Made by a program: the position numbers and the translations under genes
In this document: positions 27,095 to 33,429 of the stretch, piece after piece
How positions within the stretch are numbered: position 1 is the stretch's first letter
Layout of the letters: every line of letters starts with the position of its first letter
Notes under the pieces: model-generated
Told to the model about the DNA's origin: nothing
The model's input: the letters and a program-made list of their open reading frames with translations, nothing else
Database searches by the model: none
From: PWHG01 sp964406935
Lineage (GTDB): Bacteria > Patescibacteriota > Patescibacteriia > Patescibacteriales > UBA12465
Assembly: GCA_964406935.1 (NCBI GenBank)
Contig: CAYOTM010000008.1
Coordinates: 1 to 35,071, forward strand
Direction: 5' to 3'
DNA length: 35,071 nucleotides

Positions 27095-27183
27095 GGAGAG
27101 GTGGCTGAGCGGCTGAAAGCGGCAGGTTGCTAACCTGTTATACGTGTAACAGCGTATCCGGGGTTCGAATCCCCGCCTCTCCG
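27095..27183 (+). tRNA. tRNA-Ser (anticodon GCT), no encoded CCA
   Basis: The acceptor GGAGAGG pairs with CCTCTCC. The anticodon stem CAGGT/ACCTG flanks loop TGCTA-type sequence with anticodon GCT. A long class II variable arm (TTATACGTGTAACAGCGTA) precedes a T arm CGGGG-TTCGAAT-CCCCG. The discriminator is G, followed by CG rather than CCA. Its last 19 bases plus one, CGAATCCCCGCCTCTCCGC (27166-27184), are repeated exactly at 27373-27391 and in degraded form three more times downstream. Confidence 0.95.
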
Positions 27184-27190
27184 CGAAGGA

Positions 27191-27216
27191 AAAAAGACGC
27201 CATTTGGCGTCTTTTT
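27191..27216 (+). terminator. Terminator of tRNA-Ser
   Basis: A perfect 11-bp stem, AAAAAGACGCC with GGCGTCTTTTT, has a 4-nt loop ATTT and starts seven bases after the tRNA. Confidence 0.92.
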
Positions 27217-27224
27217 GAGTGAGT

Positions 27225-27391
27225 GGAGAGGAGCGAGCCAATAGTTTGGCTCGCGTCGGGATTCGAAAGCCGGAGTCGCGTATAAGCCGAAGGCTTTTTA
27301 CGCGACGAGGCCGGGTCGGGGTGCTTGCTTTTCGCCGAGCGTAGCGAAAGCGAAAAGCTTAGCAACCGTGACCGAATCCCCGCCTCTCCGC
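27225..27391 (+). other. GC-rich hairpin element with tRNA-Ser acceptor-like terminal inverted repeats
   Basis: About 60% G+C by hand count, far above the surroundings, and no coding signal. The ends are complementary: GGAGAGG at 27225-27231 pairs with CCTCTCC at 27383-27389 (the same acceptor pairing as the tRNA-Ser), and CGGGATTCG (~27258-27266) pairs with CGAATCCCCG (27373-27382) with one bulge. Between the two left-end segments sits a 9-bp hairpin (GCGAGCCAA/TTGGCTCGC, 27233-27254). Inside are a long hairpin with arms GTCGCGTA and TACGCGAC and a third with GCTTTTCGC/GCGAAAAGC. It could be a non-autonomous mobile element (MITE-like) or a structured RNA built on a tRNA end. No protein is encoded. 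Confidence 0.6.
27373..27391 (+). repeat. tRNA-Ser 3'-end repeat R1 (exact)
   Basis: CGAATCCCCGCCTCTCCGC, 19 of 19 identical to the tRNA-Ser 3' end at 27166-27184, 207 bp away in direct orientation. This is the classic layout of attL/attR after integration into a tRNA gene. Confidence 0.85.
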
Positions 27392-27410
27392 AGCATAACG
27401 ACATGATTAG

Positions 27411-27439
27411 TTGACACTCCTGTTTTTAACTATTATTCT
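27411..27439 (+). promoter_or_regulatory. Promoter for the candidate structured RNA
   Basis: TTGACA (27411-27416), 17 bases, TATTCT (27434-27439). The expected start near 27446 coincides with the first paired base of the structure described for 27446-27636. Confidence 0.6.
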
Positions 27440-27445
27440 TTAAAT

Positions 27446-27636
27446 AACCGTGATGAGAGCTGACCGAATCATCAATGCCACCTTGAAAAAGGGAACAGCG
27501 GTTTATAAGGTTGCCATCAGTTTTACGAAATAGTTCTAAGTAGTGACGAGCGAAAAGAACAGAAAGTGGGATTCAAAAGAATCCTTGCACAGAACGCACT
27601 TTCAATTATATTTTGTAAAGCCGATGGCTTTTTTTT
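27446..27636 (+). ncRNA. Candidate structured non-coding RNA of unknown class
   Basis: This ~190-nt stretch between R1 and the ORF6N gene has no credible reading frame but strong structure. AACCG (27446-27450) pairs with CGGTT (27499-27503) and closes a junction with hairpin TGATGA/TCATCA (27451-27474) stacked directly on it and hairpin CCTT-GAAA-AAGG (27481-27492) with a GNRA loop. A second domain has GAAAGTG (27562-27568) pairing with CACTTTC (27597-27603), with GGATTC-AAAA-GAATCC stacked inside, leaving 12 bases unpaired (27585-27596). An intrinsic terminator ends it. It does not match the core sequences I know for RNase P RNA, SRP RNA or tmRNA. It may instead be a leader of the ORF6N gene 60 bp downstream, but the terminator argues for a separate RNA. 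Confidence 0.55.
27617..27636 (+). terminator. Intrinsic terminator of the candidate RNA
   Basis: AAAGCC, 3-nt loop GAT, GGCTTT, continuing into eight T in total. Confidence 0.85.
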
Positions 27637-27695
27637 ATTTTAATTTTATCTAAAGTTTATTCTAGTTTTGTTATTATGTAATTACCAAAAAATAT

Positions 27696-28265
27696 ATGGA
27701 TAAACAACAAATACAAAGCGTAATAGAAATACCAAGTGAACGAATTATCGGCCTTATATTTTTGATTAGAGGTAGAAAGGTGATGATAGACAGGGATTTG
27801 GCTGAGCTTTATGGAGTAAAAACTAAAGTGTTAAATCAATCTGTTAAAAGAAATATAAATCGTTTTCCTCTTGATTTTATGTTTCAACTAAGTAAAGAAG
27901 AGATGATTTATTGGAAATCACAATTTATGACCCCCACGACTGATAAAAAGGAGTTAGTCAACTTGAAGTCACAAATTGTGACATCAAGTTGGGGTGGAAT
28001 GAGAAAACCTCCTCTAGTCTTTACTGAGCACGGGATAGCTATGCTTTCTGGTGTTTTGAGCAGCCCCAAAGCTGTACAAGTTAATATTCAAATTATTAGA
28101 ACATTTATTAGGTTAAGAATGTTAATAGCTGATAACAAGAATTTATGGGAAAAGATAGAAGTTCTGGAAAAAAAGTACGATAAAGAAATTGGTGATATTT
28201 TTGATGTGTTAAGAGCTTTACTTATTCAACAAGATACCTCAAAAGAAAAAATAGGTTTTAAATAA
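27696..28265 (+). CDS. ORF6N domain-containing protein
   Basis: 189 residues. The ORF6N domain is clear: an N-terminal part with IRGRKVMIDRDLAELYGV, then KVLNQSVKRNINRFPLDFMFQLSKEE, then a conserved region with KPPLVFTEHGIAMLSGVLSS and AVQVNIQIIRTFIRLR. The C-terminal ~45 residues are a coiled-coil-like helix. ORF6N is a DNA-binding domain of phage and mobile-element proteins, also widespread in CPR and gut bacterial genomes as a stand-alone gene; its biological role is poorly known. The middle has a short internal repeat (WKSQFMTPTTD and LKSQIVTSS). Its place between tRNA-3'-end repeats R1 and R2 supports arrival on a mobile element. No Shine-Dalgarno sequence is visible. Confidence 0.9.
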   Translation: MDKQQIQSVIEIPSERIIGLIFLIRGRKVMIDRDLAELYGVKTKVLNQSVKRNINRFPLDFMFQLSKEEMIYWKSQFMTPTTDKKELVNLKSQIVTSSWGGMRKPPLVFTEHGIAMLSGVLSSPKAVQVNIQIIRTFIRLRMLIADNKNLWEKIEVLEKKYDKEIGDIFDVLRALLIQQDTSKEKIGFK

Positions 28266-28302
28266 TAAAAGCAGACATATAATATTTATCGTTCCAAGAC
28301 GT

Positions 28303-28316
28303 CCCACCCTCTCCGC
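28303..28316 (+). repeat. tRNA-Ser 3'-end repeat R2 (degraded)
   Basis: CCCACCCTCTCCGC; the last nine bases CCTCTCCGC equal the tRNA acceptor strand plus two, and GTTCCAA lies just upstream like a relic T loop. It lies 38 bp after the ORF6N stop. Confidence 0.65.
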
Positions 28317-28343
28317 AACATCGTGTTAGCACGAGGTAGTTTG

Positions 28344-28370
28344 AAAAAGAGTTTTTTGAAGCTCTTTTTT
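28344..28370 (+). terminator. Intrinsic terminator downstream of the ORF6N module
   Basis: AAAAAGAG pairs with CTCTTTTT across a 10-nt loop and ends in six T. A small hairpin TCGTG/CACGA (28321-28334) precedes it. The rest of 28371-28477 is AT-rich promoter-like sequence for the next gene. Confidence 0.75.
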
Positions 28371-28477
28371 ATTTTACATTAAACAAAACGTAAATTGATT
28401 TTAGAGTAAAGCTATGATAAATTAAATATATAGTATTTATTTATCAATAAAGAATTTATATCTTATTTAATATTTAT

Positions 28478-29259
28478 ATGAAGATAAAAAAATTAGTCAA
28501 CTGGAAACTCTTTTTTATTTTATTAGCGGCCAGTACTTTTTCTATTTTAGCAATCTTGCCATTTATTATAACTCTACAAAAAGAATTACTGCAGTCTATT
28601 CCCATGCCCTTGCCACTAGCACTTTTTATTATAGTATTTCAGAGTATTGTTTTATTTGCTGTTTTAATATTCATCGGCTTAAAATTATCTAATAAATTGG
28701 GATTTAAAATGTCAATTATTGAAAGAATTGTTACTAAGGAAAAGACCGATTTTAATTTTAAAGCAATCATTAAAACCTCTGTTTTGCTCGGGGCTTTGGC
28801 GGGCGTAATTATATTGCTACTAGATTTTTTATTCTTTCAATTTGGTCTTGAGAGTTTATTTAAGGAAGCGTCTGTTCCAGTTTGGCAGGGGTTCTTAGCT
28901 TCTTTTTATGGTGGGATCGCTGAAGAGNNNNNNNNNNATTATTTTTTATGACTTTTGTGGCCTGGCTAATTGGCAAGATAGCGAGAGTAAAGGGAAGGGT
29001 TATTGAAAATAATTTGTTAGTTTGGATCTCAATTTTTTTAGCTGCTATTTTATTTGGCATAGGGCATTTACCCATTATTTCAGAATTAATGACTTTAACC
29101 CCCTTAATAATTTTTCGCGCCCTTTTGCTTAATGGAATTGGTGGCCTAGTTTTCGGTTGGCTTTATTGGAAAAAGGGCTTAGAATTAGCTATGATTGCCC
29201 ATTTTTCAGCTGACATAGTTATATATGTATGCTTACCACTTATCTTAATGATACTTTAG
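28478..29259 (+). CDS. CPBP family intramembrane metalloprotease (split by assembly gap)
   Basis: The frame from 28478 and the frame from 28948 are two halves of one gene separated by 10 N. The first half has a basic head and several transmembrane helices and ends ...YGGIAEE (E149-E150). The second begins LFFMTFVAWL and carries FGIGH and AHFSAD. Together these give the three CPBP/Abi motifs: EExxxR, FxxxH and HxxxD/N. CPBP proteins are multi-pass membrane proteases of the CAAX-processing/Abi superfamily, linked to bacteriocin self-immunity and prenyl-protein processing; the substrate here is unknown. The apparent stop after the gap arises because the 10-N filler puts the second half out of frame; 11 bases would restore it. 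The gene lies between repeats R2 and R3. Confidence 0.85.
28928..28937. other. Assembly gap (10 N)
   Basis: Ten undetermined bases inside the CPBP gene. Ten is often an arbitrary filler length; frame and motif spacing indicate a true length of 11 (or 11 plus a multiple of 3). Confidence 0.98.
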
Positions 29260-29333
29260 CAATTAGACTATCTAATTATTTAGATAAATCGTTTAACTTT
29301 ATATAATTTTTAATTAAAAAAGTTCCGATTAAG

Positions 29334-29348
29334 CCCCATCCTCTCCGC
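29334..29348 (+). repeat. tRNA-Ser 3'-end repeat R3 (degraded)
   Basis: CCCCATCCTCTCCGC; shares CCTCTCCGC with the tRNA, R1 and R2, and shares CCCAYCCTCTCCGC with R2. GTTCCGA lies upstream as a possible T-loop relic. It lies 74 bp after the CPBP stop. Confidence 0.65.
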
Positions 29349-29414
29349 TATAAATATTAAAATAGATCAATTTTTATTTATTTTCATAAGCACTCTATTA
29401 TTTGATAAAAAAAG

Positions 29415-29423
29415 TGATATAAT
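29415..29423 (+). promoter_or_regulatory. Extended -10 promoter of the small membrane protein gene
   Basis: TGATATAAT, identical to the extended -10 at 10717, 30 bp before the ATG at 29454. No good -35 at the normal distance. Confidence 0.55.
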
Positions 29424-29453
29424 TAATAAGTAAATTAAATATTTAAAAATAAT

Positions 29454-29651
29454 ATGAGTAATAATAAAATTCTTGATCATATTCGAACAACTACTTTTAT
29501 AATTTTATTACTGACTTCAATTCCACTTTTTATTAACTATATTTTAGGTCGAGAATCTTCAAAAGAATTAATTATTCATTTGCATGTTTGGATTGGTTTA
29601 CTATTTTTGATTTTAGCAATTATTAGTATGAGATTACGGAGAAAAAAGTAG
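29454..29651 (+). CDS. Small two-helix membrane protein
   Basis: 65 residues. A polar head with HIRTTT is followed by a hydrophobic helix (about 14-32), a short charged loop containing GRESSKE, a second helix starting HLHVWIGLLFLILAI (about 42-58), and a basic end RLRRKK, which suggests both termini in the cytoplasm. The His pair in helix 2 is notable but does not prove haem or metal binding. Own promoter upstream and repeat R4 downstream: it is the third coding module of the tRNA-Ser-linked island. The family is not recognised; small membrane proteins in such islands can be toxins, immunity proteins or unrelated. Confidence 0.7.
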   Translation: MSNNKILDHIRTTTFIILLLTSIPLFINYILGRESSKELIIHLHVWIGLLFLILAIISMRLRRKK

Positions 29652-29711
29652 TTATATTAATAACTATGATTATTTCAAGAAATAAGTTTATTTAAATCCG
29701 TTCTAAAGCAT

Positions 29712-29725
29712 CTCCCATCTCTGCC
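29712..29725 (+). repeat. tRNA-Ser 3'-end repeat R4 (most degraded)
   Basis: CTCCCATCTCTGCC resembles R3 with one base lost and one changed, and GTTCTAAA lies upstream as in R2 and R3. On its own it would not be convincing; its position after the third coding module is what suggests it. Confidence 0.4.
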
Positions 29726-29734
29726 ATTTGTAGA

Positions 29735-29759
29735 TAGCCCTAAACTGGGGCTATTTTTT
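29735..29759 (+). terminator. Intrinsic terminator closing the island
   Basis: TAGCCC (29735-29740) pairs with GGGCTA (29748-29753) across a 7-nt loop and is followed by six T. Confidence 0.8.
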
Positions 29760-29787
29760 AGGTAGTTTATAATTTTGAAACAGATTA

Positions 29788-29796
29788 TGCTATAAT
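29788..29796 (+). promoter_or_regulatory. Extended -10 promoter of the 45-residue protein gene
   Basis: TGCTATAAT, extended -10 type, ~86 bp before the ATG at 29882. The leader contains a GGTGAAGG followed by a 6-codon frame (29821-29841) that could be a leader peptide; this is weak. Confidence 0.5.
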
Positions 29797-29881
29797 TAAA
29801 CCAGTTAAGATAGGTGAAGGTATGTGTTATATTGACTTATAAATTTATTATTAACTAATTTATTAATCTAATTAAAAATAT

Positions 29882-30019
29882 ATGGCTCTTAAGCCCCATC
29901 GAGTTGGTCGTCGAAAAAGTAGTAAATCGCCTAAAACAGCTAAACGTTTAGAAATTAAACGTCTAATGTTAGAAGCGAAGGCTAACAAAAAATCAAGTAA
30001 AAAAACAGTTAAAAAATAA
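29882..30019 (+). CDS. Very small basic protein (45 aa)
   Basis: 45 residues starting MALKPHRVGRRKSS, with more than a third Lys or Arg, and only Leu/Ile at helix-like intervals (RLEIKRLMLEAKA). No membrane segment. The composition is that of a ribosome-associated or nucleic-acid-binding protein, but I cannot match it to bL32, bL34 or another small ribosomal protein. It has its own extended -10 promoter, an ATG in the local TATATG context, and hairpins after the stop (30032-30057 and the terminator at 30091-30113). These support it as a real gene. The stop is TAA at 30017. Confidence 0.6.
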   Translation: MALKPHRVGRRKSSKSPKTAKRLEIKRLMLEAKANKKSSKKTVKK

Positions 30020-30090
30020 TTAAAAATCCTCCTCCCTAATATTATTATAGAAGGGAGTAATTAATTCGAACAACTTACAAAAAATAAATA

Positions 30091-30113
30091 AAGACTGGTG
30101 TCAGCCGGTTTTT
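30091..30113 (+). terminator. Terminator of the 45-residue protein gene
   Basis: AAGACTGG pairs with CCGGTTTT (two wobbles) across a 6-nt loop, ending in five T. A second hairpin, CTCCCT/AGGGAG at 30032-30057, lacks a T-run. Confidence 0.65.
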
Positions 30114-30193
30114 GTTTAATTTATCCCTTTTAATTAAATATTAGTTTTTTTCATGTGCTCTGCCCCCTCCTCCAAAAACCTCAAAAAAATCTA

Positions 30194-30318
30194 AAACCCT
30201 CCTGATAGCCAGGGGAGTTTACTAAATAAAATTAAAAGAGTATATTATTACTCTAGATATAGGGTCAGTTTTAAGGTTTGGGATCTTTTATATCAATTAC
30301 GTTGAGGCGTAATTTTTT
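30194..30318 (+). promoter_or_regulatory. Hairpin-rich leader of typA with intrinsic-terminator-like last hairpin
   Basis: Three hairpins in a row: AAACCCTCCT/AGGGGAGTTT (30194-30220, one mismatch), AGAGTA/TACTCT (30237-30254), and AATTACG/CGTAATT (30295-30314) followed by T to 30318. The last looks like an intrinsic terminator and ends 16 bases before the typA ATG. It may be an attenuator, or the end of a short upstream transcript with typA then starting from TAAAAT at 30322. The stretch 30114-30193 is AT- and then C-rich, with nothing recognised. Confidence 0.45.
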
Positions 30319-30334
30319 GCTTTAAAATAATTAT

Positions 30335-32125
30335 ATGGAAATAAGAAATATAGCCATTATTGCTCACGTTGATCATGGCAAAACTACTTTAACCGACAGT
30401 TTAATGTCCCAAACGGGCATGACGGCCGGTGATATTAGTATGGACAGCAACGCTTTGGAAAAAGAACGGGGGATTACTATTTATTCGAAAAACACTTCAA
30501 TTTTTTATAAAGATACAAAAATCAATATAGTGGATACGCCGGGTCACGCTGATTTTAGTTCGGAAGTGGAAAGAATTTTACGGTCAATTGACTGTGTTTT
30601 GTTGTTGGTTGATGCTCAAGAGGGGCCCATGCCCCAAACTAAATTTGTCTTACGAAAATCTTTAGAGCTGGGTTTGCATCCAATTGTGGTGATTAATAAA
30701 ATCGATAAGCCGGCGGCGCGCTCTTCTGAGGTGGTGGAAATGGTTTATGAATTATTTTTAGATTTAGGAGCCAGCGATGAGCAACTTAATTTTGCGGTGG
30801 TTTATGCTAATGCCAAAGCCGGAATCGCCAAACTTAATTTAGCTGACCAGTCAGACAACCTCAATCCTTTACTTGATATTATTTTAGAAAAAGTGAAACC
30901 CGCTTCTGACCCAGCCGCCGAAAAACTAGCCTTAAGCGTTCAGCCGTTTAATTTAGCTTATGATAATTTTTTGGGGCGCTTAGCGATTTGTCGAATTTAT
31001 AGTGGGATTATTAAGACTGCTCAAAATGTGGTGGTTAAAAATATTGACAATTCAGTGCGGACTCGAAAAATTAATAAATTATTTACCTTTGAAGGAATTA
31101 CTAGAAAAGAAGTGGCTGAAGCTAGAGCGGGGGATATTGTGATGGTTGCTGGCTTGCCCGATATTTACATTGGGGAAACAATTTGCGTTCATCCTAATCA
31201 AGAGTTGTTGCCGGCGATTAAAATTGATGAACCGACAATCTCTTTAAATTTTTTGATTAATAATTCCCCCCTTGCTGGAAGAGAGGGCAAGTACGTCACT
31301 AATCGTCAATTAAAAGAGCGCTTGGAAAAGGAGCTGGAGGTTAATGTTGGCTTGAGAATTGATTTTTCTAATACTAATTACTATAAAGTTTATGGCCGCG
31401 GGGAATTGCACGTCGCTATTTTATTGGAGAATTTACGGCGGGATGGCTTTGAATTACAGGTGTCTCATCCCCAGGTAATTATTAAAAATATTGATGGCAT
31501 TGATCATGAGCCGTTTGAGGAGGCAACGATTGATATTCCCGAGAATTTATCAGGCGTGGTGATTGAAAAATTATCTAAAAGAAAAGGGCAGATGATGAAT
31601 ATTAAAAATAGCAATGGTCAGGCTCGCTTAACTTTTTCTATCCCCACTCGAGGACTGCTTGGTTATCGAACGGAATTTGTGATTGATACTAAGGGTGAGG
31701 GAATTTTGTGTACTCATTTTTTAGGCTTTCAGCCACATGTTGGTAAGATTGAAAAAAATGAACTTGGTTCAATGGTCTCAATGATTGCTGGTAAGGCCCT
31801 AGCCTATTCTCTCTGGAATCTGCAAGAGCGCGGGGTTTTATATATCCATCCCAACACTGAAGTTTATCAAGGAATGGTGATTGGTAATGTAGCTAAAGGC
31901 AATGACTTGAGCGTTAATCCAATTAAGGGTAAGCAATTAACCAATGTTCGCGCTTCCGGCTCAGATGAGGCAATTAAATTAACCCCACCTCTGGAACTTA
32001 GTTTAGAAGTTGGTTTGAGTATTATGAATGATGATGAATATTTAGAAGTTACCCCCCAAAGTGTTCGCTTAAGAAAGCAATATTTAACTGAAGTGGAGCG
32101 TTCACGAGCGAAGAGGCAGGAGTAA
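30335..32125 (+). CDS. typA: Translational GTPase TypA/BipA
   Basis: 596 residues, close to the usual ~600. G1 is AHVDHGKTT (10-18), G2 is in the switch-I phrase EKERGITI, G3 is DTPGHADFSSEVERI, and G4 is NKID (121-124). Domain II follows, then the EF-G-like domains with GRGELHVAILLENLRRDGFEL, and the TypA-specific C-terminal domain with TRGLLGYRTEFV. TypA is a ribosome-binding GTPase that helps assembly of the large subunit and growth under stress such as cold. It stands alone, with the leader hairpins before it and a strong terminator after it. Confidence 0.97.
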   Translation: MEIRNIAIIAHVDHGKTTLTDSLMSQTGMTAGDISMDSNALEKERGITIYSKNTSIFYKDTKINIVDTPGHADFSSEVERILRSIDCVLLLVDAQEGPMPQTKFVLRKSLELGLHPIVVINKIDKPAARSSEVVEMVYELFLDLGASDEQLNFAVVYANAKAGIAKLNLADQSDNLNPLLDIILEKVKPASDPAAEKLALSVQPFNLAYDNFLGRLAICRIYSGIIKTAQNVVVKNIDNSVRTRKINKLFTFEGITRKEVAEARAGDIVMVAGLPDIYIGETICVHPNQELLPAIKIDEPTISLNFLINNSPLAGREGKYVTNRQLKERLEKELEVNVGLRIDFSNTNYYKVYGRGELHVAILLENLRRDGFELQVSHPQVIIKNIDGIDHEPFEEATIDIPENLSGVVIEKLSKRKGQMMNIKNSNGQARLTFSIPTRGLLGYRTEFVIDTKGEGILCTHFLGFQPHVGKIEKNELGSMVSMIAGKALAYSLWNLQERGVLYIHPNTEVYQGMVIGNVAKGNDLSVNPIKGKQLTNVRASGSDEAIKLTPPLELSLEVGLSIMNDDEYLEVTPQSVRLRKQYLTEVERSRAKRQE

Positions 32126-32162
32126 TGTAATTAAATAAGGGATCAATTTTATCTATATTAAT

Positions 32163-32189
32163 AAAAACACGCCGATTGGGCGTGTTTTT
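32163..32189 (+). terminator. Terminator of typA
   Basis: A perfect 11-bp stem, AAAAACACGCC with GGCGTGTTTTT, and a 5-nt loop. Confidence 0.92.
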
Positions 32190-32216
32190 GCATAAATAAG
32201 ATTTTTTATTATTTTG

Positions 32217-32225
32217 TGGTATATT
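32217..32225 (+). promoter_or_regulatory. Possible extended -10 promoter of the sugar-dehydrogenase-like gene
   Basis: TGGTATATT, 41 bp before the ATG at 32266. No clear -35. Confidence 0.4.
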
Positions 32226-32265
32226 ATAGATAATGATATAAAGCTAAATAATTAATTAAATCTTT

Positions 32266-33426
32266 ATGAAATATAAACAACTAACAATTTTTTTAGTGAT
32301 TTTAGCCCTGGTTATTTCAGTAGTGATTTTGTTTGTGACTAATTACCGGGATAAGCCACCAACCGCCAGTATTGATGACCCCTTATATTTATTAACTCAA
32401 GAGGGGGCCGCGGACACTGAGGATATAGTAGTCGTGGCGGAAAATTTAAATATTCCTTGGGATTTAGCTTTTTTGCCCACCGGTGAAATACTCGTAACTG
32501 AGCGCCCGGGAAATTTATTAATCATTAAACCTGGTGGCGAGCGGTCAGTAATTGCTGTTGATAATATTCAGGACCAGGGGGAGGGTGGTCTTTTAGGGCT
32601 AACTTTACATCCTGATTTTGTTAATAATAATTTCTTATATCTATATAAAACAGTTAGAAATAATCAGGGAGAAACAATTAATCAGGTCTGGCGTTATCGT
32701 TATAGCGATAACGAGTTAACTGAGGCCCGGTTGATTTTAGATAATATCCCTGGGGGAGTTTATCATGATGGTGGTCGCTTGGCTTTTGGGCCAGATAATT
32801 TTTTATATATTAGTACTGGAGACGCGACGATTCCTAGTTTAGCCCAAGATATAAATTCTTTGGCCGGGAAAATTTTGCGCGTTGATGATGAAGGAAATCC
32901 GCTAACTGATAATCCTTTCTATGAGCAGGATGGCTTGTCAGTTTATATTTGGTCTTATGGCCACCGCAATCCTCAGGGTTTAGCTTGGGACGGGGCTGGT
33001 CAATTATGGCAGACAGAACATGGTCGTTCGGGTAATGCCTCGGGTTTAGATGAACTTAATTTGATTATTCCGGGGGCTAATTATGGTTGGCCAGATAGCG
33101 AGGGTGATCGAGTGCTTGCCGGCACGGTTGGTCCGGTTAAACATTCGGGCGCAAGCACCACTTGGGCGCCAGCCAGCTTAGCTTATTTTAATGGTAGTTT
33201 ATTTTTTGGTGGTCTGCGTGGAGAAACGCTTTATCAGGCGGTTTTAGAAGGAGAGAAAGTGGTTGATTTTCGGGAGCATGGGCAAAGGTTATGGGGAAGA
33301 ATTCGGACAGTTAAACTTGGCCCGGATAATTATTTATATATCACCACCTCTAATACTGATGGCCGCGGACAAGTGAAGGCCGGGGATGATAAAATTATTA
33401 AGATTAGAGGGGCGTTTTTTGATTAA
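32266..33426 (+). CDS. PQQ-dependent sugar dehydrogenase-like beta-propeller, membrane anchored
   Basis: 386 residues. An N-terminal hydrophobic helix (about 5-26) without a clear cleavage site suggests a membrane anchor with the domain outside. The propeller carries the family phrases NIPWDLAFLPTGEILVTERPG, GEGGLLGLTLHPDF, YHDGGRLAFGPDNFLYISTGD, LAGKILRVDDEGNP, IWSYGHRNPQGLAWD, TEHGRSG and NLIIPGANYGWP, which match soluble glucose/sorbosone dehydrogenases; the conserved His in PWD/YHDGG/EHG blocks are those used for PQQ and substrate. Members oxidise aldose sugars with PQQ as cofactor, though many relatives are uncharacterised. No PQQ synthesis genes are in the window, so the cofactor would have to come from outside. 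The methyltransferase gene follows by 3 bp. Confidence 0.88.
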   Translation: MKYKQLTIFLVILALVISVVILFVTNYRDKPPTASIDDPLYLLTQEGAADTEDIVVVAENLNIPWDLAFLPTGEILVTERPGNLLIIKPGGERSVIAVDNIQDQGEGGLLGLTLHPDFVNNNFLYLYKTVRNNQGETINQVWRYRYSDNELTEARLILDNIPGGVYHDGGRLAFGPDNFLYISTGDATIPSLAQDINSLAGKILRVDDEGNPLTDNPFYEQDGLSVYIWSYGHRNPQGLAWDGAGQLWQTEHGRSGNASGLDELNLIIPGANYGWPDSEGDRVLAGTVGPVKHSGASTTWAPASLAYFNGSLFFGGLRGETLYQAVLEGEKVVDFREHGQRLWGRIRTVKLGPDNYLYITTSNTDGRGQVKAGDDKIIKIRGAFFD

Positions 33427-33429
33427 TTT

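Noticed and set aside
27041..27241. 66-residue minus-strand frame over tRNA-Ser
   Set aside because: Antisense to the tRNA and its terminator; no promoter or start context.
27138..27404. 88-residue minus-strand frame containing GEAGIRTPD
   Set aside because: It is the antisense of the tRNA-Ser and of repeat R1; the phrase GEAGIR is a well-known spurious translation of tRNA-Ser genes.
27450..27474. Hammerhead-ribozyme-like TGATGAG...CGAA string in the candidate RNA
   Set aside because: The core C before TGATGAG is a G, and the bases between cannot form stem II; TGATGA pairs better with TCATCA as a plain hairpin.
29329..29900. 12-base match TTAAGCCCCATC at R3 (29329) and at the start of the 45-residue gene (29889)
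   Set aside because: Single short match lying inside coding sequence at the second place and without the CCTCTCC core; more likely chance.
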